A DNA stretch of 64,000 bases, taken from Amoebophrya sp. A120 (Eukaryota > Sar > Dinophyceae > Syndiniales > Amoebophryaceae). The DNA is taken from contig CAJINV010000027.1 in the NCBI GenBank assembly GCA_905178155.1, positions 112,160 to 176,159 on the forward strand, read 5' to 3'. Shown one piece after another: positions 11,835 through 23,800 of this stretch (positions are counted from its first letter, which is position 1; every line of letters begins with the position of its first letter). The translations under genes were made by a program, and so were the position numbers. The notes beneath the pieces were generated by a model. It did no database searches. It saw only the letters and a program-made list of their open reading frames with translations, and was not told the origin of the DNA.

Positions 11835-14800
11835 ATGATCCGGTCCTCGTCGGGCAACAGATGGCTGCCGAAAGGCACGTCGGGGTTGTACTGGTGGCAC
11901 CTGCACTGTATCCTGTTTCCCATCCTGTTCGACCTAGAAGCTGGTGCTGGTTGGTGCACAGCTAGTAAAAAATCGGTGAGCGTCGTTGAGGCCGCAGCTT
12001 CTATGGAGCAGGACAGACACTTCTCGAGCGAAGAGAAAGTATCGAGCTTGGCGCCCGCAATTGAACGTTCCTCGGAGCAGGGAAACGTCGCGTCGTCAAT
12101 GGGATACGATCCTACGGACATTTGGGATCATCATCCTGTGAAGACGTCGAGCACGAGAGATACATGCGAAATTCGGTTTGAGCTGAAGGACTGGAAGGTG
12201 AAGCAGCAACTTCAATGGACTGCGGAGAGAGCGAACACATCACGAGGACGAGCCTCACTCGTCGACCCGGGACCACAAGCCACCGCCGAAGCCGAAGCCC
12301 GGTCCGCGACGTGGCCAGGACCACAGATGGAGACGAGCACCCAACACTGGCTCTTGTCTGCGCTCGAAAAGAGGCGCGAGCGGTTTCACTTCTTGTCAGG
12401 GCGGCACTGGCTCCATGTTAACCCTGGAGTGTGGATAGAGAACAGCCGACATCTTTCACGGGAAACCAGTGTCTTCGACGGTCCCCCGAGACAGAGCGTT
12501 GTAATAAAAGTGGAGGATGATGAAGATGCCACTACAGTGTCAGTGAAATTCCAAAACCCAGCACTCATACGAGCAAGTGCAGCTGCCGCTTCTTTTTTAA
12601 ACTCAACGCTGGCAGATTGGCGTTCCCTTCTTTTCCAGGATTTCGACGCAGGCCAGGCAGGATACATCTTTCTGGACAGAAGAAGAGCCGGGCTGGCATC
12701 GCCGACGATCACCTCACTGAAATCTTTGTGTCTTGTTTCTTCCAGAACCGCGCCTCGGTTCCTTCTGGGACGTACTGAAGCCGTTGTTCACCTTTTGGTT
12801 CAAAGAATCATCTCACCACTCTGGGAACTTGCCGATCTCCTGCTCCCGACAAGCTCAATACATGAGCTAATTTCGCAGCGCGGATGGGCAAACACGCAGC
12901 TCCGCCTGACCACACTGCTCGAAGGAAAACAAATCGACCCTACGCAAGAAAAGGAAACAAATAGTCGGAAAGTAGAAGTCCAGGCTTCGCAGCTAATCGA
13001 AAGTGGCCGGGGGCGTCGGGGGGTGATCGATGCAGGCGGGCATGCGCATGGCGCGACGTTCCCTCGAAGCCTCGGCACTATCATCGCAAGGCTTCTCGAA
13101 ATAGACTGGAACCAGGGAGATGAGTCGAACACGTCCGGAGCCGCGATTGGTGGTGCACGAGTCCGCCCCTTTGGGGACCCGGCATTTCTCCCGCTGGGAA
13201 AGCAGTTGTCGGCCTTGGATTTTGTTCGGCTGCACTTTTCTACAACAGAAGGGCGCTTTCTGAAATCGGCACTACCGTTTGGCACTTCTCTCGTCGATGG
13301 GTTCTCTTTCAGCGGGGCGGACTGCGATTTGAAAACTACCGGTTTTCTGGAGGATAAAATTCCAATAAGATTTGGGCGAAGTAAACAGCAATACGTATTT
13401 GCAGTAACCTGCGATAAGATCCTCCGCGCAAAAGAAGTAGAGCACGACGGCGAGGAAAGCGGCTTGCGGACTCTCGGTGGTACTGCGCCAAGCGATATCC
13501 TGTGCAAAAGTATCGTACTCGTAGTAATTGCATTTGCGCATTACAAATCTCTTTCTCAAGGTAAATCAGCATTACAAATTCAATTTGTAATGCTGGGGGA
13601 ATTTGTAATGCAATTTATACTAGTACGATACTTTTGCAATGCATAAGCGAGGATAGTTCTGCTGGAGTATTGTGAGGAAAAATCCCCCCTCCCCACATCG
13701 AGACGAAGTTTCTGATGCTGGATTTCCGTACACAAATGCGCACTGTCTTGCGGTAAGGCATCTTCGCAGCCAGGTCCTCAGTCTAGGTAGGGGCGTTTAT
13801 TGGGTCTAGTTGTTTAGCATTACGAACGGCTGTCCCCGAGGCCCAACAGCATGCGAAACCGCTTCCATAATGGCGCGGAAGCCTCTGCACTTGTGTTCTT
13901 GCAAGACAGACGTGATTTGTAGTCTCAAATCAGCAACACAAATTTCCGGTAAAGTACCGCTTCGATATTATGCATGGGGAGGGGGGATTTTTCCTCTTAA
14001 TATGGAGTGAGCCGCGTTGTGTTTTTGTTTGACGCGTGGGTCTATCAACTGCAAATATGTCTGGGTCTTGAAACTTGTAATGCTGCGTTGGGAATACTAG
14101 TGAGTGCTCTGTTAGGCACAGCCAAGCAGGAGAAATATCTGCGCTTCTTTGTGTTGCGTTTTTCGCATGACAAACTGCGTCTTACATGACAGGCAAAAGG
14201 GTCTCTTCTTGGACACGCGTCACAAACTTTTTGGTCATGCCGGACAAGCATGACAAATCTCGCAATCTTCCAGACCCAGACACTTTTGCATTTGATAATA
14301 GCCCCCTGCTCAGAAAGGGCAGGCTGCAGCTCGTCGGCCTTGACATTTACAATCACAAGGACGCGGCTGCGGCACGGTTGCTGGCCGCGGCAAGTGATCA
14401 GCCATGCATCCATCCGACCAACAAAGGAAAGGTCGGTGCCGGCAGCCCCACGGAGTATCCTGTGCAAAAGTATCGTACTCGTATAAATGCAAGTCTTGCA
14501 TTACAAATCTTGTTCCCAAGGCAAATCTGCATTACAAATTTTATTTCTCATGCTGAGGAAATTTGTATATGCATTTATACGAGTACGATACTTTTGCAGT
14601 TCATACGGAGAGGATTCGGTTGAAGTCTTTCGTGTGGGACGCGGCGTGGCCTAGTACAACTTCCAACTTGATAACAGCATATCAAAAGGAAAAATCCCTC
14701 CTCCCCAACATATCGAAAACAGAATTTGTGATGCTGTATTTTTTTGAGTACACAAATCGACTTGTATCGCTGGAAGGCCAAGAGCCGCAGTTGTGGCCAC

Positions 14801-17800
14801 CTCGTTTGCAGATGACAATTTGTCATGCTGTTTTTCCCACTTCCAGCTGCCTCCTGTCATGCTGAAGTAGGTGCAAGGCCTTCCCACGCCACCCAGATGA
14901 ACTACAGTCCCCCGCATCTTTTCCCTCCTAGCATGACAAAGCTGATTTGTGACCACCAACCTGCATCACAGACTTCCGTTTTGATAAGGGGAGGTTTTTC
15001 GTCTTGATACAGCAGAAGAGCAAGCTAGCAGTCCGGCTCTTCCACCACGACCCCTACTAGCGAGCCCGCCAGCTGCCCCGGCCTCCTGTCTGGAAAATAA
15101 AGCGTCGACAGTGGCAGCTTTTGGTGCACCTCCTCCACACGGACCACCATGTGGTCTAACTGCGGTGGGACAACAAGCCGCGGAGAGGGACATCAAGACG
15201 GGCATGACCACGCGCTCCAGTGACATTTTTACCGGCAATATGGAGAGAAAAAAGTTTGTCACAGTCACTAAGTTGCAGGGTTGGCATTACAAATTTTTTT
15301 TGCATCACAACTTCTCCTTGCATTGCACAAACACTAGAAAAATCCCTTATGAAGTGTGGCTGTGATGCATTTTTACGCATGACGGACAATTTTGTCTTGC
15401 AAAAGTGCCCATGAGTGATCGTGACGAACTTTTTTCTTTTGATAGGCAATGAGGCTGCTTCATCGGCCGTGGGAGGTTGTCCACGCAGTCGTCGGGGAGA
15501 AGAAGCGCAGGGCGCCGCCCACCACAGCAAGGAAATAAATAGCCGGGCGGACCAAGAAGCAGCTGCTGCAGCCACGACTAGTACCGCAGCCGCCTGCCCC
15601 CGTCCTGTCAACCTCCCTGCTTCTTCCCCTGCTGTTGCCGCCGGTGACTCGGCTGCGACGCCAGCTCGCAGATCCGGTAGTACAGCTAGCAGCGCCGCCT
15701 ACAACGGGGGGGGTTCTGGTTCTCAGGTTGCATGTGCTGGCCTGCGGCCCCCAGTTCCCGGTGGCGAAAATGGAGGAGGTGGCTTTGTCCCGCCCTGCGT
15801 CCCCCACGTTTTGTCCGTGCAGCAGCGGCGGTGGCTGACTGGGCACTTGAATGTCGCAGCAGCAGGGGGGCTCCAATATGGCCTGGAACCTGATGGCCCA
15901 GTGCAGCAGCAGCAACAGCCCCCACGCGAACCACATGGCCCGGGACCTGATGGCCCAGTGCAGCAGCAGCATATGACAGTGCACAACTCCCCCTCCCCCT
16001 CATTTGTATAGCATGAATGGCTATACAAGCATCAGCAAGAATGCCGGTTTTGCATGACAGTTTTGCACTGGAGTGTAATGCTATTTGGGCTACCGGAACT
16101 TGTCATGCAAAAAGTGCCAAGAGGCAACGGGTGGACTAGGTATTTTGCATGACAAATGAGGGGGAGGGGGGGTTGTGCACTGTCATACAGCAGCCGCAGC
16201 CCCCACAAGGTGGGCAAATGGATGAGATTGCTCAGCGCCCAAATGGAGTTGGCCATGGACCCCCTCGTCTTCTACCAAATGTAAAAATGTCTGGGTCTGA
16301 AAACTTGTGATGCTGGGTGGCGTCTCATGATGAGGCTACAGATGCTGGCTCAGCATGACAAGTTTCTGAGCTCCTAGCTGTTGCCTATTCTGCATGACAA
16401 ACTGCGAATCTGCATCACAGAAAAACGGGGGTCTTGGGTAACGTGCATGACAGATTTAAGAGTCATGCCAGGCAAGCATGACAAACATGAATTCTTCCAG
16501 ACCCAGACATTTTTATCTTCTACCTGCAAACAAAACCCTTCCAGGGCCAGGGGCTCTCGCGTCTGTCGGCCGGCCCGCCAACGGGACGCCCATCACGACC
16601 CACGGGACGCCCATTTCTGGAGTGGTTCTTCGCGACCCTCCGGGAGCGGGCGGCCCTGCTTCTGTTGCAACGGTTTCGGCTCCACCTAGCAGACCCGCCC
16701 GGCCGCAGGTTTGTGAAGAATTTGACACCGTCTGGGACCTCATCCGGAGAAGTCCCGCGGCCCTGGAACACGCCAGCGAGGCTTGTATGGCTTGCTCAGA
16801 TGTTACAGTCTCAAACGTTCTTCCATACAATAGAGTCGGTATTTTGTATTGCATGATGAGCATGACAGACTCGCAGAGCGTTTCATTTTCTGCAATACAA
16901 TTTTTCCTGTGCGGTTTGGGGTTCGAAAACTTGTCATGCGCATCAATGCTGGGGGACTAGTTGTAGGTTAAATCATCTGCGCTTGGTGCATCACAGATTT
17001 TCAGATTCTATCGTGGCGCTTGAGATTTTTGCAACACCTGAGCAGGTTATAGCTTGTCGCGACAGCTTCTACCTGGTGCTGGAAGCCGTGCGGTTTGAGG
17101 AAGTTCCGATGTTGTCTGGAGGCACGGAGCAACATGATGATCCCAGCGACCAGAAACCTCCCCTCGTTTTCGGGCTTCTTCGGTTTGCTTCAACCCGGTT
17201 GCAGGACCACGGAGAGATCGTGTTTCCCGCGGTAAAGCGCGTGGCGCACAATCTCAAGTTCGCCTCGGCGCGGCTGCGGGACGACAAAAATCTGGTCGTG
17301 ATCGCCGTCACAGGAGGTGTTGGCGCAATGCTGGAGTTCGCCTCTGCCCGCCTACGGGGTATCCTGAGTAAAAACGTACCCACACCAGAGTCAGGATGAG
17401 GATTTTGCAACACAAACCTAGGAGTTTTGTGAGTCACGCATGACAAGCTGCACTTTGCAGTGTAGTGCAGGTTAGCAAGTGCAGCCGCATCACAGATTCA
17501 TCTGCTCATCCTGTTCACAGCATCACAAATTCCAAAACACGATTGGAAATGGCTCTCATGGGGATGCGCATTACAAGTCTTCCTGTCTTTGCAAATCTGC
17601 ATTACAACTCTGGTGTGGGTACGTTTTTACTCAGGATACGGGGAGATCGCGACGTAGTTCGCTTGGCGATCGACAACGAAGTAGATACAACAAACACCGC
17701 TCCTCCCCTATCAAATGCAAGAGTGTCTGGGTCTGGAAGAATGCAACTTGTGATGCCGCGTTTGGATGTCTAAAAAATTTGTGTTGCATGAGCGGGAAAA

Positions 17801-20800
17801 GGATTGCAATTTTTGCTACGCGGAGAGGGCATTTGTCATGCGGAATAGGCATCGAGAATCCCTCAAAAAACCTGTGATGCTAGGGCATGCATGACAGACA
17901 TCATGGGTCATGCAAACCGTGCATGACAAGTCTCAGAATTTTCCAGACCCAGACACTTTTACACTTGATATCCCCAAGAGGGAGGGATAGCAGACACAAG
18001 TAGCGACTGCGTCGCGCTGAAGTTTGCTTCGTCAGATTATGCAAGAAAAAAGCTGTGTAAGTGTAAATCTGTGATGCAGAAAATGCAAAACAGTTTACAC
18101 TTGTCATGCTCAACATGCGTGATCGGCTTGCTTCCTATGTGTTTTCCCTTCCTATCTGCGCATAACAAGTTTTTCCTCTCATGGCAGACAAACTTGTAAT
18201 GCTGTTTTCCCAAAAGACCATACACTAACACAGTTTTTTTCTTGGATACAGATTTGCAGGCGGACCGGGAGCTGGGCCTGGTTGCGGTGAAGCGGTGCGG
18301 CCGGGCGCTACGGTTTCTGGATTTCGTATCCTGTGCAAAAGTATCGTACTCGTATAAATGCATTACTAATTTCCTCAGCATGAGAAAGAAAATTTGTAAT
18401 GCGGATTTGCCTCAAGAAAAATATTTGCAATGCAAGACTTGCATTTATACGAACACGATACTTTTGCACAGGATATTTCGCGTTGCGTGACGACGACGAG
18501 GTGTGCCGAGAGGCGATTGCACAAGACCGCACTGTATCAAATGCAAAAGTGTAGTCTGGGTCTGGAAAAGTGTAGACTTGTCTTGCAGATTTTCCATGAC
18601 CCATAAGGTCTGGAATGCGGGACTTAGCATGACAGACTCTGCGAGGTCTTTTCCATGCCTATCCTGCATGAGAAACTCCTTTCCAACTTGGTCAAAAGTG
18701 TACCGCTTTTGGCACTCATGCAAAGCAGACTTTTGCATACTTCAGATTTACCATGACAAGTTGCAATCTTCCAGACCCAGACATTTTTGCAGTGCATACA
18801 CTGCCCTTGATTTCACGTCCGAGCGTTTTCGCGACAGCCATAACCAGGCAGAGCAGAGGGCCACGACCCTTGCCTGGGTGGTTACCGGGGTCGCGATAGG
18901 TCTCGCTACTCTGGCGCTCCTGGTCGCTGTGTTTATTCTGGTGCGGTGGTGCGCGACCAGAAGCGCTGCTGCTGAGCGCTCGCAGGAGAAAGGAGTCGTG
19001 GCTGCTGGCCCAGGAAAGGTAAGATTCGATATGCGGCAGCGTCGGTTTGTCCGGACAAAAGTACTAAAACCTAATGAAGTTTGTAGCCCCGCCGCGGCGC
19101 CTCCGTCGGAGCCGGTGGTAGCGCGCAAAGGCCGCAGAGACCACAGGAATCCCGACCAAGCTGTAGTACTTCTACCGAGCAAGGACAACGACCAAGCTGG
19201 AGGAGAACAACGACAAAGGCAGCCAAGTAGCGCACCAACAACATCGCAGCAGCCCCCGGCGGCCAATGACAAAGGAGGAGGACGCGCGGGAGGTAATGCG
19301 AGCTCCGCTGCAGTTATGCAATGTAAATTAAAATTTCCCGTACATGTACAAAATGCATGACAAATTTTCGCTAACTTGCAGTGGTCAACTTGTCATGCTA
19401 GACTAGGATTGAAGGCAAGTTTTGTCATGCAGAGACTGCATTTGTACTTGTGCGGGAAATTTCCTGTGGATAGCAGTAGATGCAGAAGATGAAGAAGCAC
19501 CTGCGGGAAAAATCAAAGAGCCTTTCGTGTTCGATCATGCGCCGCAGGTACAACGAACACTACCTAATATTTGAAGATCATAGAACATTTTTTGCTTCAA
19601 TACTACTTCCAAACAAGACTTCTATTGCCGCGACGGTGGCCTTGGAAGATGCCGAAAAGGTGAGAACTACCTCAACGAGCTGAAGAACGAGTTGGCCTAT
19701 GGTTTTCATCTCCCAGATTCTTGTTGCTCGATCTTATGAGGGGCCAACAGTTCTACTTTTGATCCATGTGTGCTGTTGTTCACCGTGGAAAGGCGTCAGG
19801 ATGCAGGAGCCACAATAAAATTTATTTGAAACAAGTAAAACTCCACTCGTCCTCCCAACATTCCCAATATACAACAAAACAGACCTCCGCGGGGAGAACA
19901 AATAACTCGGATGTAGTTGAAAGCAGCCCGGATGATGTTGTAGTCCTTGAAGGTGGCAAGAATGCAAGCATTATGCCTTGGACGGTCGTTAGCGTACAGA
20001 AGGGTGAATTTGTATTGCATGACTTGCATTTAAGTACTTAAAAGAGAAGTGCGCTAGGTATTAGACACACGAGCCCAAGCATCCCGCATAGCGTGAAGGG
20101 CTGCTCGTCGCGTGGTGGCGCTTGCAGGACCGAAAGAAGTGGTCTTGCGGGGGCTCGCTCGCCGGGCTGTGTAGTGCGTATGTACCCAAAGAAGGTGGGT
20201 CGGGTGGCTCTTACTCTTCTGCGCGTCTGCCTGAGAAGTTCCTCTCCGGAATTGTCGAAAGGGAGGGCGACGCCTGAACACACGGGCACTAGTTCAACAT
20301 GTATGCCCTCGCGAGTTGTGGTTGGCTCGGCTTCGACTTGGATATCTGGGAGCAGCCTCAAGTGGAAGGGGAGGCACGATTCGGCCGCGGACGGTAGCTT
20401 GCTTCGCCTGCTGTGCTCTGCTCCCAACTCCCCAGGCGTGTTTTTGCCTCCGGAGCGAGGCCTTTTCGACGTGACCCCAAGGTCAGGATTTCTCTTGGTG
20501 AATTTTGGGGCTTTTTGTTTTGGCGACACTTTTTTGAAGCCCCAAAACCCGAAGTTTCTCGTGCGTTAGCGAATTTTGAATAGGCACCTCGGGCCAAAAT
20601 TCACCCACGGTTTTTTCAAAATTCACCCCAAAATTCACCAGGCCCCCCTTTTCGACCGTGATAAGCAAACTTTAGCGCAGAAAAGTGCGCAAAGAAGTGC
20701 ACAGGTAGGCTCTGGGAAGTGGGGCCGAGGAGAAAAGACAGGCGCCCGCTGTTGCCCTCAGCGCCTCTATATTCTGCCGAAAAGGCCTGGAGAGTTCACG

Positions 20801-23800
20801 CGCCTGCCGGATAGACGCATCAAAGCTCTCGGCCGGGTCCTTTCACCTTTGCTTCCGCGCCTTCCTCTTGCCTAAACTGTACTTATGTGCTTCGCGGCTC
20901 TTGTTTTTGGCGTCTTTGCCGCGGCTGCTGCAGTGCTTGCTCTTTTGCAAGCACAGGAAGACGAAAAGATATGGCCAAAGAACGACGCCCAGGCCATGTC
21001 CAGCTGCCCGCCGCATAAGCCTGGACAACTTCTACAGTGTGCAGAACCGACTTCCCAGAAGGGCAAAAGGGACAATGTCCCGGCAGTCTCCTCTGCTATT
21101 TGTCATGCAAAATTCACTACAAACTCACCACTTCTCATGCTGACGGGTGTTAAAGCTCTAGTGAAAGCAGCCCGGATGATGTTGTAGTCCTTGAAGGTGG
21201 CAAGAATGCAAGCGTCGCGCCCGGCGTAATTGTTGAAAATGCCCAGGAGGTCGTGGGCGACCGCCTACTGGATGAAACGGACGTGGTCGGCTGCGTGGAC
21301 GAGCGGCCAGGAGAGCAGCAAGAAGTGGCGCAGAAGGTGAAACTCAGGCCGGCGCCCGACACTTTCCCTCCAACGTCCGCGGCCAGACTCTTTCCAGCAA
21401 CGGGCGCTAGAAAACAGCACTACAAGCCTCCTTGCAGCAAGGCCGGACCCCCTCCGCCCGTGCAAAACTTCCGCACGGTGAAGGGCCGGCCCGCCCGGGT
21501 TCGCGTGTACGAAGCGCGTGACGAGGACGAGTCGGACGACGACGACGGGGAGGGAAATAACAAGAAAACACGACGTATCCGGTGTAAAAACGTCCCCATA
21601 GTCAAGATGGGAAATCTGCTAGACAAATCAAAGAGCTTTCGCTGTTTCGCATGACAAGTTTCTTGCCCTCATACTAGTGTGATCCTGTTTAGATTAGTTT
21701 ATCAGCATCACAGATCCAGCGCATAGCGTGCTGATTGCAGCATCACAAACTCCAAAACACGACTAGAAAATTATGCTTCTCATGGGGCTCCGCTCGAGAA
21801 ACTTTTTTGGCATGCAGATGTGCATGACAACTCTGGAGCGGGGGCGTTTTTACTCAGCATACGACGACCAGCGCAGGGCCGTTGCTTCGTTATCAAAATG
21901 GAGCAAAGGGACCACCCCGTGGTGCGGAAGAAGGTGAAACGGAAAGAGCAGAAGGCAAAACATGCTGCCGGAGGTACCCCAGATCTTCAAGGACGAGTGC
22001 AGCAGCTGCACCTCCAAAGGCAACACGAAATCGTTGGCACGGCTGCCCCCATAATATCCACCGTGAAATATTAAATTACGTCCCCACGATCCCAGAGTGA
22101 AGATGGGCATTCTGCTGCCGGGCATGACAATTTTGGGTCTTATTAAGTCGTGAAGTAGATGCTGGACTACGAGTTCTACCGAAGTCACATCACAAATCTA
22201 AATGACACGTTTCATCCTGATTAGAGCATGACAAAGTTGTTCTCCCAGATAGCATTTTAAAACTCCCGTGGTCATGGGGCTCCTGCTGCGCATGACATGA
22301 AACTGCGTCTGAAGTTTTTTGCAGATTTGCGTTTTTGACAAACCTGGGGTTCTTGGGACGTATTTGCATAGGATAGCACCACGCCGAGCCACTTCAAGGA
22401 CACGCAGCGCAAAACTGCCAGTACTACCAGCAGAAAAACAACGCCGGTGGACAAGCCCTGATATCATCGCAGCAGCATCCGCTACATTCCCTCCAGGAGC
22501 CGGTTTTCGCTAGCGGCGGCTCCCGAGGTGGAACAGCAGCTGTGCCCACGACGCGGCTTGGGAAACAGAACGGCTATGAAGCAGCTGCGCTGGGGCTGCA
22601 CCGATACGACATAAGGTACGAGCAGGGGCAACTTCGCTGTGTGCAAGGACGAGGTGCCCCGCGGCCCACGGTATGGATTGCAAAGATGTCTGGGTCTGGA
22701 ATGAAGCTGGAACTTGTACCATGTGCGTGTCTTGCATAATTCCTGTGTAAAATCTGTGTTATTTCCTGAGCAGCATATGAGCAGCTTCCTTTGTCATGCA
22801 AGAACGCAATTAAACGCAATTTGTAATGCGTGCTAGGCACGACCATCAGAAGGCGTCTCAAAAACTTGTCATGCTTGGCTGCCTCCAATGCTGCAAGCGC
22901 TTCAAAAATCATCCGCAATTCAGCACCACAGGTTCTTTCCAGACGACCCACACATATAATTTGCAATGGCATATTACACAGGGCAGCAGGCATTGTATGG
23001 ATGTGTCAGGATTGAAATCGACAAAGTTGAAATAACTTGTAATGCATAAAATGCATGAAAGTTGTGACCCAGTTTCTAAGTGGCGCATGACAAATTTAGG
23101 CAGAGCCGGAATCCAGTTTGTCATGCTGTTTGGGTAAGAAAGACGCCTTTTGTCATGCTACTTTAGCAGCTCAGTTTCTATCCGTCAACAGGCTTGCAAT
23201 CTGCCTCACTTGCCTACTCTGCAAGACAGGCACTTTGAGGGCTGCACTTTATGCATGACAAACTATTTCAACTTTGACGATTTCAAACCTGACGCTTCCA
23301 TACATTGTCTGTCGTGCTCGAGGAGGATTCAAACTCCGCCGAAAGTAAAGTATCATTTGTAAAAACGTCCCCACCCCAGAGTCAAGATGGGGACTTTGCA
23401 ACACAAACCTTGAAGTTTTGGGAACCACGCATGACAAACTGCAGGCTGTAGTGTAGTGCAGGTTAGCAAGGACAGTCGCATGACAAACCCATCTCCTAAT
23501 CCTGTTTACAGTATTACAAATGCCAAAACGCGATTGGAAATGCCTCTCATGCAGATGCGCATTACAAATGTTCCTGTCATTGCAAATCTGCATGACAACT
23601 CTGGGGTGGGGACGTTTTTGCTCATGATATAAAGCTAACGCGACCCTATGTCCCGAGCAGGTGGCGCTTGACAGGGAGTTCGAGAACTTGTGTCGGGCCC
23701 AGGCGCTGCCCTGGCAACAAGGAGGGCTGGAATTCGAATTGGACCACAAGCAAGAAGAAGATGTGTATGCAAATGCCACGGCACCGGAACTGAGTGGCGG

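Noticed and set aside
15460-16028. Several frames on the minus strand opposite the CAG-rich exon
   Set aside because: Shadows of the low-complexity coding exon.
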